Source: a bacterium HR41
GTDB taxonomy: Bacteria; Actinomycetota; Thermoleophilia; Solirubrobacterales; Thermoleophilaceae
Reading direction: 5' to 3'
DNA: 5,248 nt
Assembly: GCA_002898855.1 (NCBI GenBank)
Contig: BEIR01000110.1
Location: 1 to 5,248 of the forward strand
The translations under genes were made by a program, and so were the position numbers. Of this stretch, positions 1-5,248 are shown one piece after another (positions within the stretch are counted from its first letter, which is position 1; each line of letters starts with the position of its first letter). The notes beneath the pieces were generated by a model. The model saw only the letters and a list, made by a program, of their open reading frames with translations. It did not search any database and was not told where the DNA came from.

Positions 1-2
1 GC

Positions 3-782
3 CGCGCCCGGAAAGACGATCGGCGCCAGCACGAAACCTCCGAACATCCACTCGCTGCTCTGCTCGAGGAGCTCCCGCGCGACCTCTACCGCCAGGTTTT
101 CACGCACGCCTCCTGGGCGCCGACGCGCGCCGACTCCTACGAACGCCTTGCGTTTCTCGGCGACGTCGTCCTCAGCCTCGCCGTGTCGACGTATCTGCTG
201 CCGCGATTCGGCGAGTACGGCGCGGGGCGGCTCACCAAGCTCCGCGCCCAAGCGGTGAGCGGTAGCGCCTGCGCGCGCGTGGCGCGGGCATTCGCAGTCG
301 ACGAGCGACTGCGCGCCGAAGCCCCCGCCGAGCAGCAGCGTGCCGTCGCGGCGCTGGTCGAGTCCGAGCGCGTGCTCGCGTCGATCTGCGAAGCGGCGAT
401 CGGGGCTTGCTACCTGGCTTTCGGGCTCGAGCGCACGCGTGCCGCCGTGCTCGCGGCGTTTGCCGAAGAGATCGAGCGTGCGATCGAACAGCCTTTCGAC
501 TTCAAGTCGTTGCTTCAGGAGCGCCTGGCGCGCCGCGCCGAGACCGTCGAGTACTGCGTCGAGGAGGAAGAGGGGCCGCCCCACCGGCGGCGCTTCCGTG
601 TCGCCGCCACCGCCGGGGGGCGCGTGCTCGGGCGCGGCAGCGGGCGAAGCAAGAAGGCGGCCGAGCAGGAAGCCGCACTGGCAGCGCTGGAGCAGCTCGA
701 GCGCCAGGAGGAGCTCTCGGCCTGGGGGCGTGGCGATGACGACCGCCTGGCCGCCTGCGCTCGGGGCGACGACGAGAGCTGA
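3..782 (+). CDS. rnc: Ribonuclease III, 5'-truncated by window edge, atypical active site
   Basis: Cytoplasmic dsRNA endonuclease family, which matures rRNA precursors and turns over structured mRNAs. The frame is open from position 3 with no ATG, GTG or TTG before the GTG at 183. That GTG cannot be the true start, because the catalytic-domain core is encoded upstream of it (FTHASW, then YERLAFLGDVVL at about 138-173). The true start is therefore left of the window, probably only a few codons away. Visible residues 1-259: RNase III domain about 20-160, then a dsRNA-binding domain about 166-235 starting DFKSLLQE, with the diagnostic GRSKKAAEQEAALAAL near its end, then a short charged tail. By alignment to E. 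coli, E38 (141-143), D45 (162-164) and E117 (390-392) are present, but E41 is Ala (150-152), E65 is Ala (222-224) and D114 is Ser (381-383). E41 and D114 are metal ligands in characterised enzymes. Family assignment is firm; cleavage activity is uncertain. It probably shares a transcript with smc, 21 bases downstream. Confidence 0.93.
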   Translation, partial: RARKDDRRQHETSEHPLAALLEELPRDLYRQVFTHASWAPTRADSYERLAFLGDVVLSLAVSTYLLPRFGEYGAGRLTKLRAQAVSGSACARVARAFAVDERLRAEAPAEQQRAVAALVESERVLASICEAAIGACYLAFGLERTRAAVLAAFAEEIERAIEQPFDFKSLLQERLARRAETVEYCVEEEEGPPHRRRFRVAATAGGRVLGRGSGRSKKAAEQEAALAALEQLERQEELSAWGRGDDDRLAACARGDDES

Positions 783-788
783 TCTGTC

Positions 789-793
789 GGGGG
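789..793 (+). promoter_or_regulatory. Weak ribosome binding site for smc
   Basis: A run of five G residues lies ten bases before the smc ATG, within the 21-base rnc-smc spacer. It is only a partial match to a Shine-Dalgarno sequence (no AGGAGG). The smc start is fixed mainly by protein similarity, because MYLRSLTLKGFKSF is the usual beginning of bacterial SMC. The short spacer leaves little room for a separate promoter, so translation may be aided by ribosomes finishing rnc. Confidence 0.35.
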
Positions 794-803
794 CCGACCC
801 GCG

Positions 804-3800
804 ATGTACCTGCGCTCGCTCACCCTCAAAGGGTTCAAGTCGTTCCCCCACCGCACCCGCCTCGAGTTCGGACCGGGCATCTCGGTGATCGTCGGGCCCA
901 ACGGGTCGGGCAAGTCGAACATCACCGACGCCGTGCTGTGGGCACTTGGCGAACAGAGCCCGCTCGCGGTGCGCGGCCAGACGATGCGTGACGTGCTCTT
1001 CGCCGGCGGGGCGGGCGTTCCGTCGGCGTCGGTGGCCGAGGTCGAGGTCGTGATCGACAACTCCGACGGGCGGCTCCAATCCGATTTCAGCGAGATCTCG
1101 ATCGTGCGCCGGCTCCACCGCTCCGGCGAGGGGGAGTACCGCCTCAACGGCGCTCGCTGTCGACTTGCCGACGTCCTCGAGGTGCTGTCCGACACCGGTC
1201 TCGGCAAAGAGATGCACTCGGTGGTCTCGCAGGGCCGCGTCGAGCAGATCGTGATGTCGCGACCGCGCGAACGCCGGTTGGTGATCGAGGAGGCGGCGGG
1301 GCTCGGCAAGCACCGCAAGCGCCGCCACCGCGCCCAGCTGAAGCTCGAGCGCACGCGCGCCAACCTCGAGCGCTTGCTCGACATCGAGCGCGAGGCACGG
1401 ACGCGGCTGCGACCGCTGCGCCGGCAGGCGGAGGCGGCGGAGCAGCACGCGCGCCTCGAGCGCCAGGAGCTCGAGGTGCGCTACGAGCTCGCCCGCGACG
1501 CGCTCCGCGCCGCGGAAGAGCGGGCAGCCCGCGCTAGCGAGCGCGAGCGCGCGGCGCGGGCAGCGCTCGCGCGCGTCGAGCAGGAGCTTGCGGCGATCGG
1601 CGAGCAGCGGTCCCGCTGCGAGCGCGAGCTCGCTGCGCGCGCCCAAAGACGTGAGGCGGCGCAGGCGAGCGTCCACGCTCTCGAGGGGGCGGCGGAGCGG
1701 GTCGCGATGCGTGTCGAGCTGTTGCGAGAGCGCGAACGCGCGGCCCGTGAGCGGCGCGAGCTGACCGCGGCGCGGATCGGCGAGCTCGAGGAGGAGCTAC
1801 GCGACCTCGCCCGGCGCAACGGCGCCGAGACCGAGCAGCGCATCGCCGAGCTCGAGCGCGAGCTCGCCGAACTCGACGCCCGTCGCGAGGAGCGCAAGCG
1901 CGAGCAGCTCGCCGAGCTCGAACGCGAGCTCGACACAGCGCGCGAGCAGCTCGCCGCTGCCGAGCGGGCGTTCGCCGCTCTCGACGAGCAGCGCCGGGCG
2001 CTCGTAGCCGAGCGTGACCGAGCGCGCGAGCGGCTGCGAGCGACCGAGCGCGAGCTGTCGGCGGCGCGGCGCGAGTCGGCACAGGTCGGGAGCGAGCTCG
2101 CCGCGGTCAACCAGTTCCTCGCACGCGCCGGCGCACCGCTCGCCGGTCGCGCGACCGTGATCGAGGGCATCGCTTGTGCACCCGGGTTCGAGCTAGCGCT
2201 AGCGGCCGCGCTAGGCGCGCTGCTCGATGCTGCCGTCGTCCCCACGCTCGACGAAGCGCTCGCACTGCTCGCCGGAGAGCGCACCCCGGCGGGCGCGCAG
2301 GCGGTCGTCGCTGGTCGCGCGCGCCGCGCGGCCGCGGGCGAGCAGCCGCCGTGTCCCGGCGCTGTCGCCCTCCGCGAGCGAGTCGAGGCGAAGCCCGAGC
2401 TGGCCGCCTTCGTCGACGCTGCCCTTGCCGACGTGTGGGTCGTCGACACGCTCGCCGCCGTCCCTGCGGATTTCGGCGGGCTCGCTGTGACCCGCGAGGG
2501 AGAGTCGCTCGATGGCCGCACCGGCGCGGTCGCGCGGGTGGTGCGCGGCGGCGCCGAGCGAGTGCTCGAGGAGCGCCGCCGTCGCGACGAGCTGGCGCGC
2601 TCTGCGCAAGCCGCGGCCGAGCGTGAACACGCCGTCGCCAAGGCCGTGCAAGCCGCCGCTCGTGCCGTCGACGAGATCGAGCGGCGGCGGGACGAGCTGG
2701 AGATCGAGCTGCGCGAGCGCGACCGCGCTCGCAGCGTCGAGCGCGAACACGTGCGGCGGCTCGAGTGGGCGCTCGAGGAACGGCGGCGGGCGCCCGCCGA
2801 CGAAGGCCCTGACGGCGTGCGCCGCGCCGAGATCGCGGCCGAGCTGAAGGCGTTGCGGGTGGAGCTAGAGCAGCGCGCGGCGGCGCAGCGGCGTGCCGAA
2901 CGCGAGCTCGAGACGGCACGCGGTGCGATCCAGCGCCACGAGACAGTCGCGACCGCGGCGGCACGGGTAGCGGCAGCGCTCGAACGGCTCGAGGGCTCGC
3001 TGCGGCGCCGCAGCGAGCGGCTTGCCGCGGTGCTGCGCACCGACGAGGGCGACGAGGGCGCTGCGAGCCGGCGCCTGCGCGACCTGGCGACGCGCGAGAG
3101 CGAACTGCAGCGCGCGGCGCGCGCGGCGTCGGAGGAACTCGCGGCGGCGCGAGTCGAGGCGGCGCGCTCGGGTGACGCGGTGGTGGCCGCGCGCGACGAG
3201 CTCGCCGCCGTGGCGGGCCGCCTCGAGCTCGACGCCACCGCGCGCACCGACCCGCTCGCAGCCGAGGAACGCGCCGAGCTCGAAAAGCGACGGGAGCGCC
3301 TCGCACGTCGCCGCGCCCAGCTCGGACCGGTCAACCCGCTCGCCAAGGAGGAGTACGAGCGAGCGCGCGCGGAGCTCGAGGAGCTCGAGGCGCAGCGCCG
3401 CGATCTCGAGGACGCGATCGCTGAGCTCGATCGCGTGATCGCGGAAACCGACCGCATGATCCGCGAGGGGTTCCGCGCCACTTTCGAAGCGGCGGCACGC
3501 AACTTCGAGGAAGTGGTGGCGCACCTGTTTCCCGGCGGGCGCGGGCGCTTGCGGCTGGTCGACGCCGAAGTCGGGCCGCAGCCGCTTGCGCCAACCTCGG
3601 GCGCGGGCGCCGACCGCGATGCGGCGCAGGGTGGTGACGAGAGCGAGGGGGAGGGCGCGCCCACCGTCCCCGAGCACCACGGTGTCGAGCGCGAGCCCGG
3701 CGTCGAGGTAGAGGTGACCCCGGCGGGCAAAGCCACGCGTCGCCTGTCGCTGCTGTCGGGCGGCGAGAAGTCGCTCGTGGCGCTGGCTTTCCTGATGGCG

Positions 3801-4070
3801 GTGTTTCTCGCTCGGCCCTGCCCGTTCTACATCCTCGACGAGGTCGAGGCTGCGCTCGACGACGTCAACATCGAGCGCTTCCTCGCGTTGCTGCGCCGCT
3901 ACAGCGACCGCGCCCAGTTCATCGTCGTCACCCACCAGAAGCGCACGATGGACGCCGCCGACACTCTCTACGGCGTATCGATGGGGCGCGACGGCATCTC
4001 GCGGGTCGTCTCGCGCCGGCTGCGCGGCCGCCCGCAGCAGGAGCTCCAAGCGGCTGCCCGGTCCGCCTGA
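804..4070 (+). CDS. smc: Chromosome segregation/condensation ATPase SMC
   Basis: Structural maintenance of chromosomes protein. It dimerises at its hinge, normally joins ScpA and ScpB (not in this window), and compacts and segregates DNA by ATP-driven loop handling. All head motifs are present: Walker A GPNGSGKS at residues 31-38; R-loop region RGQTMRDVLF about 58-67; Q-loop region SQGRVEQIV followed by SRPRERRLVIEEAAG about 145-170; signature LSGGE 984-988; Walker B ILDE 1010-1013 with D-loop ALDD 1017-1020; H-loop histidine 1044 in VVTHQKRTM. Coiled-coil arms rich in Glu, Arg and Ala span about 175-437 and 590-885, flanking a hinge at about 438-590. The conserved LGPVN is at 840-844. At 1088 residues it is about 100 shorter than B. 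subtilis SMC (about 1186), mostly from the arms. An acidic Gly/Ser-rich insertion lies at about 924-964 in the C-terminal head. The ATG start is supported by the canonical MYLRSLTLKGFKSF. No frameshift is seen and the ATPase should be functional. Confidence 0.97.
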   Translation: MYLRSLTLKGFKSFPHRTRLEFGPGISVIVGPNGSGKSNITDAVLWALGEQSPLAVRGQTMRDVLFAGGAGVPSASVAEVEVVIDNSDGRLQSDFSEISIVRRLHRSGEGEYRLNGARCRLADVLEVLSDTGLGKEMHSVVSQGRVEQIVMSRPRERRLVIEEAAGLGKHRKRRHRAQLKLERTRANLERLLDIEREARTRLRPLRRQAEAAEQHARLERQELEVRYELARDALRAAEERAARASERERAARAALARVEQELAAIGEQRSRCERELAARAQRREAAQASVHALEGAAERVAMRVELLRERERAARERRELTAARIGELEEELRDLARRNGAETEQRIAELERELAELDARREERKREQLAELERELDTAREQLAAAERAFAALDEQRRALVAERDRARERLRATERELSAARRESAQVGSELAAVNQFLARAGAPLAGRATVIEGIACAPGFELALAAALGALLDAAVVPTLDEALALLAGERTPAGAQAVVAGRARRAAAGEQPPCPGAVALRERVEAKPELAAFVDAALADVWVVDTLAAVPADFGGLAVTREGESLDGRTGAVARVVRGGAERVLEERRRRDELARSAQAAAEREHAVAKAVQAAARAVDEIERRRDELEIELRERDRARSVEREHVRRLEWALEERRRAPADEGPDGVRRAEIAAELKALRVELEQRAAAQRRAERELETARGAIQRHETVATAAARVAAALERLEGSLRRRSERLAAVLRTDEGDEGAASRRLRDLATRESELQRAARAASEELAAARVEAARSGDAVVAARDELAAVAGRLELDATARTDPLAAEERAELEKRRERLARRRAQLGPVNPLAKEEYERARAELEELEAQRRDLEDAIAELDRVIAETDRMIREGFRATFEAAARNFEEVVAHLFPGGRGRLRLVDAEVGPQPLAPTSGAGADRDAAQGGDESEGEGAPTVPEHHGVEREPGVEVEVTPAGKATRRLSLLSGGEKSLVALAFLMAVFLARPCPFYILDEVEAALDDVNIERFLALLRRYSDRAQFIVVTHQKRTMDAADTLYGVSMGRDGISRVVSRRLRGRPQQELQAAARSA

Positions 4071-4150
4071 GCGCGCGCCGGCACGCGACCGGCCGATCGG
4101 CGCACTGACGCGAGCGGCGGCCGAACTTGCGTCCGTCCCGCCGCCGCTGG

Positions 4151-4211
4151 CTCAGCGCTGCGCTCGCCAGCGCCGAAAGATGGTCTGCGCGGCATTCCGC
4201 GCACCGCTGAG
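4151..4211 (+). repeat. Nested inverted repeats with three-way-junction potential
   Basis: An outer pair (ctcagcg at 4151-4157, cgctgag at 4205-4211) encloses two hairpins: gcgctg/cagcgc (4155-4160 with 4168-4173, 7-base loop) and tgcgcgg/ccgcgca (4186-4192 with 4197-4203, 4-base loop catt). The first inner hairpin shares bases 4155-4157 with the outer stem, so both cannot be full length together; with a 4-bp outer stem (ctca/tgag) all three fit. An unpaired purine-rich stretch, cgaaagatggtc, lies between the inner hairpins. This may be an RNA element, an attenuator, or chance pairing in GC-rich sequence. No T-run follows, so a classical terminator is unlikely. Confidence 0.3.
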
Positions 4212-4220
4212 GGGAGCGAG

Positions 4221-4270
4221 CCCCGGCAGGGCACCGTGTGCGGCTGCGCTGCCGGGGTCCCCCTTGGTTT
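4221..4270 (+). terminator. Possible terminator hairpin downstream of smc
   Basis: A perfect 9-bp GC stem (ccccggcag at 4221-4229, ctgccgggg at 4249-4257) encloses a smaller stem gcac/gtgc (4231-4234 with 4238-4241, 3-base loop). The following tcccccttggttt has only short T runs, so it is at best a weak intrinsic terminator, though GC-rich bacteria often have poor U-tracts. It lies about 150 bases after the smc stop and 65 before the ftsY promoter candidate. The left arm could alternatively pair locally (gggg 4211-4214 with cccc 4221-4224). Confidence 0.25.
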
Positions 4271-4294
4271 CGCCTGCCGGTAGCGGTTCCCTGC

Positions 4295-4306
4295 GGTCGC
4301 GCGACC
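4295..4306. repeat. 12-base perfect palindrome upstream of ftsY
   Basis: ggtcgcgcgacc equals its own reverse complement. It starts 25 bases before the putative -10 hexamer at 4320 and so covers where a -35 element would lie. A dyad here could be an operator, but palindromes of this length are expected by chance about once or more in a GC-rich window of this size, so the functional reading is speculative. Confidence 0.25.
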
Positions 4307-4319
4307 CACGCACAGCGCG

Positions 4320-4325
4320 TAAGCT
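4320..4325 (+). promoter_or_regulatory. Putative -10 element of a leaderless ftsY promoter
   Basis: taagct matches the TANNNT -10 consensus seen in actinobacteria and sits ten bases before the ATG at 4336. Transcription starting about 6-10 bases after the hexamer would begin at or very near the ATG, giving a leaderless mRNA. In agreement, no Shine-Dalgarno-like sequence lies upstream of this ATG. No clear -35 element is seen. The call is inference from spacing and motif only. Confidence 0.35.
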
Positions 4326-4335
4326 GCCGGCCGCG

Positions 4336-5248
4336 ATGGCGGTCGAGTGGAGCGAGGCGCTGCTTTTGCCGGCGGGAGTGGGGCCGCGCGAGCGGGATGC
4401 GCGACGCGCGGGCGGCAAAGGCCTGTTTGCGCGCCTGCGAGAGAGCCTGCGCAAGACCCGCGAGGCGCTGCAGAGCGAGCTCGGCGCGAGCGTCCTCGGC
4501 CGCGTCGACGACGCTCTCTTCGAGCGCCTGGAGGAGGCGCTCGTCAGGGCCGACGTCGGCGTTCCTGCGACAGCCCGGCTCGTCCAGCAGCTCGAAAACG
4601 AGGTGGCTGCCGGCAATGTCGACGGCGGCGATATCGCTGCGCGTCTGCGTGACCTGATCGCCGCGGCGTTGGTGCCCGCCGGGGCGGACACCCGCCTCGA
4701 TCTGCGCGCGCAGCCGGCTGTCGTGATGTTCGTCGGCGTCAACGGCACGGGCAAAACGACCACGATCGGCAAGTTCGCCGCGGCGCTGCGCCGCGAGTGC
4801 GGTGCGCGCGTGCTGCTGGCGGCAGCCGACACCTATCGCGCCGCCGCCGTCGACCAACTCGTGGTGTGGGCCGAGCGGGCGGGAGCCGAGATCGTGCGCG
4901 GCAGCCCGGGCCAGGACCCGGGGTCGGTCGCTTACGACGCGATCGAGGCGGCGCGTGCGCGCGCCGTGGACGTCGTGTTGGTCGACACCGCCGGGCGCTT
5001 GCACACGCGCACTCCGTTGATGGAGGAGCTAGCGAAGGTGCGGCGCGTGATCGGCGAGCGCTTGCCCGGCGCGCCGCACGAGACACTGCTCGTGATAGAC
5101 GCCACGACCGGTCAGAACGGGCTCCGCCAAGCGCGCGCTTTCGCCGACGCCTGCGCCGTGACCGGCATCGTTCTCACCAAGCTCGACGGCACCGCCAAGG
5201 GTGGGATCGCGCTGGCGATCGCCGAGGAGCTCGGCCTGCCGGTGAAGC
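4336..5248 (+). CDS. ftsY: Signal recognition particle receptor GTPase FtsY, 3'-truncated by window edge
   Basis: SRP receptor, which docks the SRP (Ffh plus 4.5S RNA) and its ribosome at the membrane translocon; both GTPases activate each other in the complex. The 304 visible residues cover a positively charged amphipathic stretch ([16 protein letters not shown], about 30-45) resembling the membrane-targeting helix of other FtsY proteins, the N domain to about 110, and most of the G domain: G1 [10 protein letters not shown] at 134-143, G2 region [11 protein letters not shown] at 165-175, G3 VDTAGR at 216-221, G4 TKLD at 281-284 followed by GTAKGG. G5 and the C-terminal helix, perhaps 40-50 residues, are beyond the window. 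DTYR and the GLPVK end favour FtsY over Ffh, as do the absence of an M domain so far and the position after smc. ATG 4336 was chosen because the homologous region starts shortly after and a -10-like motif precedes it; in-frame ATG 4180 and TTG 4264 would add unconvincing Pro/Ala/Ser/Arg-rich sequence. Confidence 0.95.
   Translation, partial: MAVEWSEALLLPAGVGPRERDARRAGGKGLFARLRESLRKTREALQSELGASVLGRVDDALFERLEEALVRADVGVPATARLVQQLENEVAAGNVDGGDIAARLRDLIAAALVPAGADTRLDLRAQPAVVMFVGVNGTGKTTTIGKFAAALRRECGARVLLAAADTYRAAAVDQLVVWAERAGAEIVRGSPGQDPGSVAYDAIEAARARAVDVVLVDTAGRLHTRTPLMEELAKVRRVIGERLPGAPHETLLVIDATTGQNGLRQARAFADACAVTGIVLTKLDGTAKGGIALAIAEELGLPVK

Larger units (their letters stand above)
4071..4335 (+). 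other. smc-ftsY intergenic region, inverted-repeat rich, no supported gene
   Basis: These 265 bases lie between the smc stop and the chosen ftsY ATG. No frame on either strand has a recognisable protein. The ftsY frame stays open upstream, but this is expected at such high GC. I looked for tRNA features, the SRP RNA GGAAGGAAGCAGC core and the RNase P RNA start consensus, and found none. The gap does hold several perfect inverted repeats: a 10-base palindrome at 4092-4101; 7-bp arms 4114-4120 with 4141-4147; 6-bp arms 4155-4160 with 4168-4173; 7-bp arms 4186-4192 with 4197-4203; 7-bp arms 4151-4157 with 4205-4211; 9-bp arms 4221-4229 with 4249-4257; and a 12-base palindrome at 4295-4306. It may carry the end of the smc transcript and the ftsY promoter. 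Confidence 0.6.

Noticed and set aside
183..782. rnc starting at GTG 183
   Set aside because: This would remove the FTHASW and ERLAFLGD core encoded at about 105-173 in the same open frame, so the gene must begin upstream of the window.
340..888. Alternative plus-strand frames overlapping rnc and the rnc-smc junction
   Set aside because: Arg/Ser-rich low-complexity translations out of frame with the clear RNase III and SMC coding sequence.
1481..3736. Long minus-strand open frames opposite smc (up to 751 codons), plus others at 2107-3306 and 2865-4049
   Set aside because: They are Ser/Arg/Ala-rich mirror frames of a GC-rich coiled-coil gene with no recognisable domain; smc on the plus strand explains the region fully.
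4151..4260. SRP RNA (4.5S) next to ftsY
   Set aside because: The conserved GGAAGGAAGCAGC-type core is absent on both strands of the gap.
4280..4310. Possible tRNA T-arm around ggttccctgcgg
   Set aside because: The loop lacks the conserved A of the T-loop pattern, and no matching acceptor, D or anticodon arms are found.
4180..4335. N-terminal extension of FtsY from ATG 4180 (52 residues)
   Set aside because: The added Pro/Ala/Ser/Arg-rich sequence resembles no FtsY A domain or membrane segment, and it overlaps the inverted repeats; ATG 4336 has a better promoter context.
3928..5004. Minus-strand open frames over the gap and ftsY (such as 3928-5004 and 4152-4832)
   Set aside because: They run antisense to conserved FtsY motifs and have no domain signature of their own; their openness reflects GC bias.
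1..5248. Mobile element, CRISPR array, toxin-antitoxin or defence island
   Set aside because: No transposase or integrase motifs, no regularly spaced repeats with spacers, and all coding space is taken by conserved housekeeping genes of uniform composition.

Overview
The window is a stretch of very GC-rich bacterial chromosome carrying three co-directional plus-strand housekeeping genes: rnc (RNase III, 5' end outside the window), smc (complete) and ftsY (3' end outside the window). This rnc-smc-ftsY order is a widespread bacterial arrangement. The extreme GC content, the strong G/C bias at third codon positions and the protein style (Ala/Arg/Glu-rich) suggest a high-GC actinobacterial lineage. 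A deep branch such as Thermoleophilia is my guess, from general resemblance only, and cannot be proven from this sequence.

Layout. Positions 3-782 hold the RNase III gene, open to the left edge with no start codon in the window. After 21 bases comes smc (804-4070), encoding a 1088-residue chromosome-organising ATPase with all head motifs, a hinge and two coiled-coil arms. A 265-base gap (4071-4335) follows, with no supported gene but many inverted repeats, ending in a possible leaderless promoter. From 4336 to the right edge lies ftsY, the signal recognition particle receptor GTPase, with G1 to G4 motifs visible.

The three products act in different processes: double-stranded RNA processing, chromosome compaction and segregation, and membrane-protein targeting. 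rnc and smc look co-transcribed. The long structured gap suggests ftsY may have its own promoter.

I see no mobile element, CRISPR array, defence system or new multi-gene system. The most notable observation is that the RNase III has lost conserved acidic residues of the catalytic centre (E41 to A, D114 to S, and also E65 to A, in E. coli numbering), while keeping E38, D45, E117 and an intact-looking dsRNA-binding domain. Secondary points are a compact SMC with an acidic, low-complexity insertion in its C-terminal head, and the inverted-repeat-rich smc-ftsY gap.
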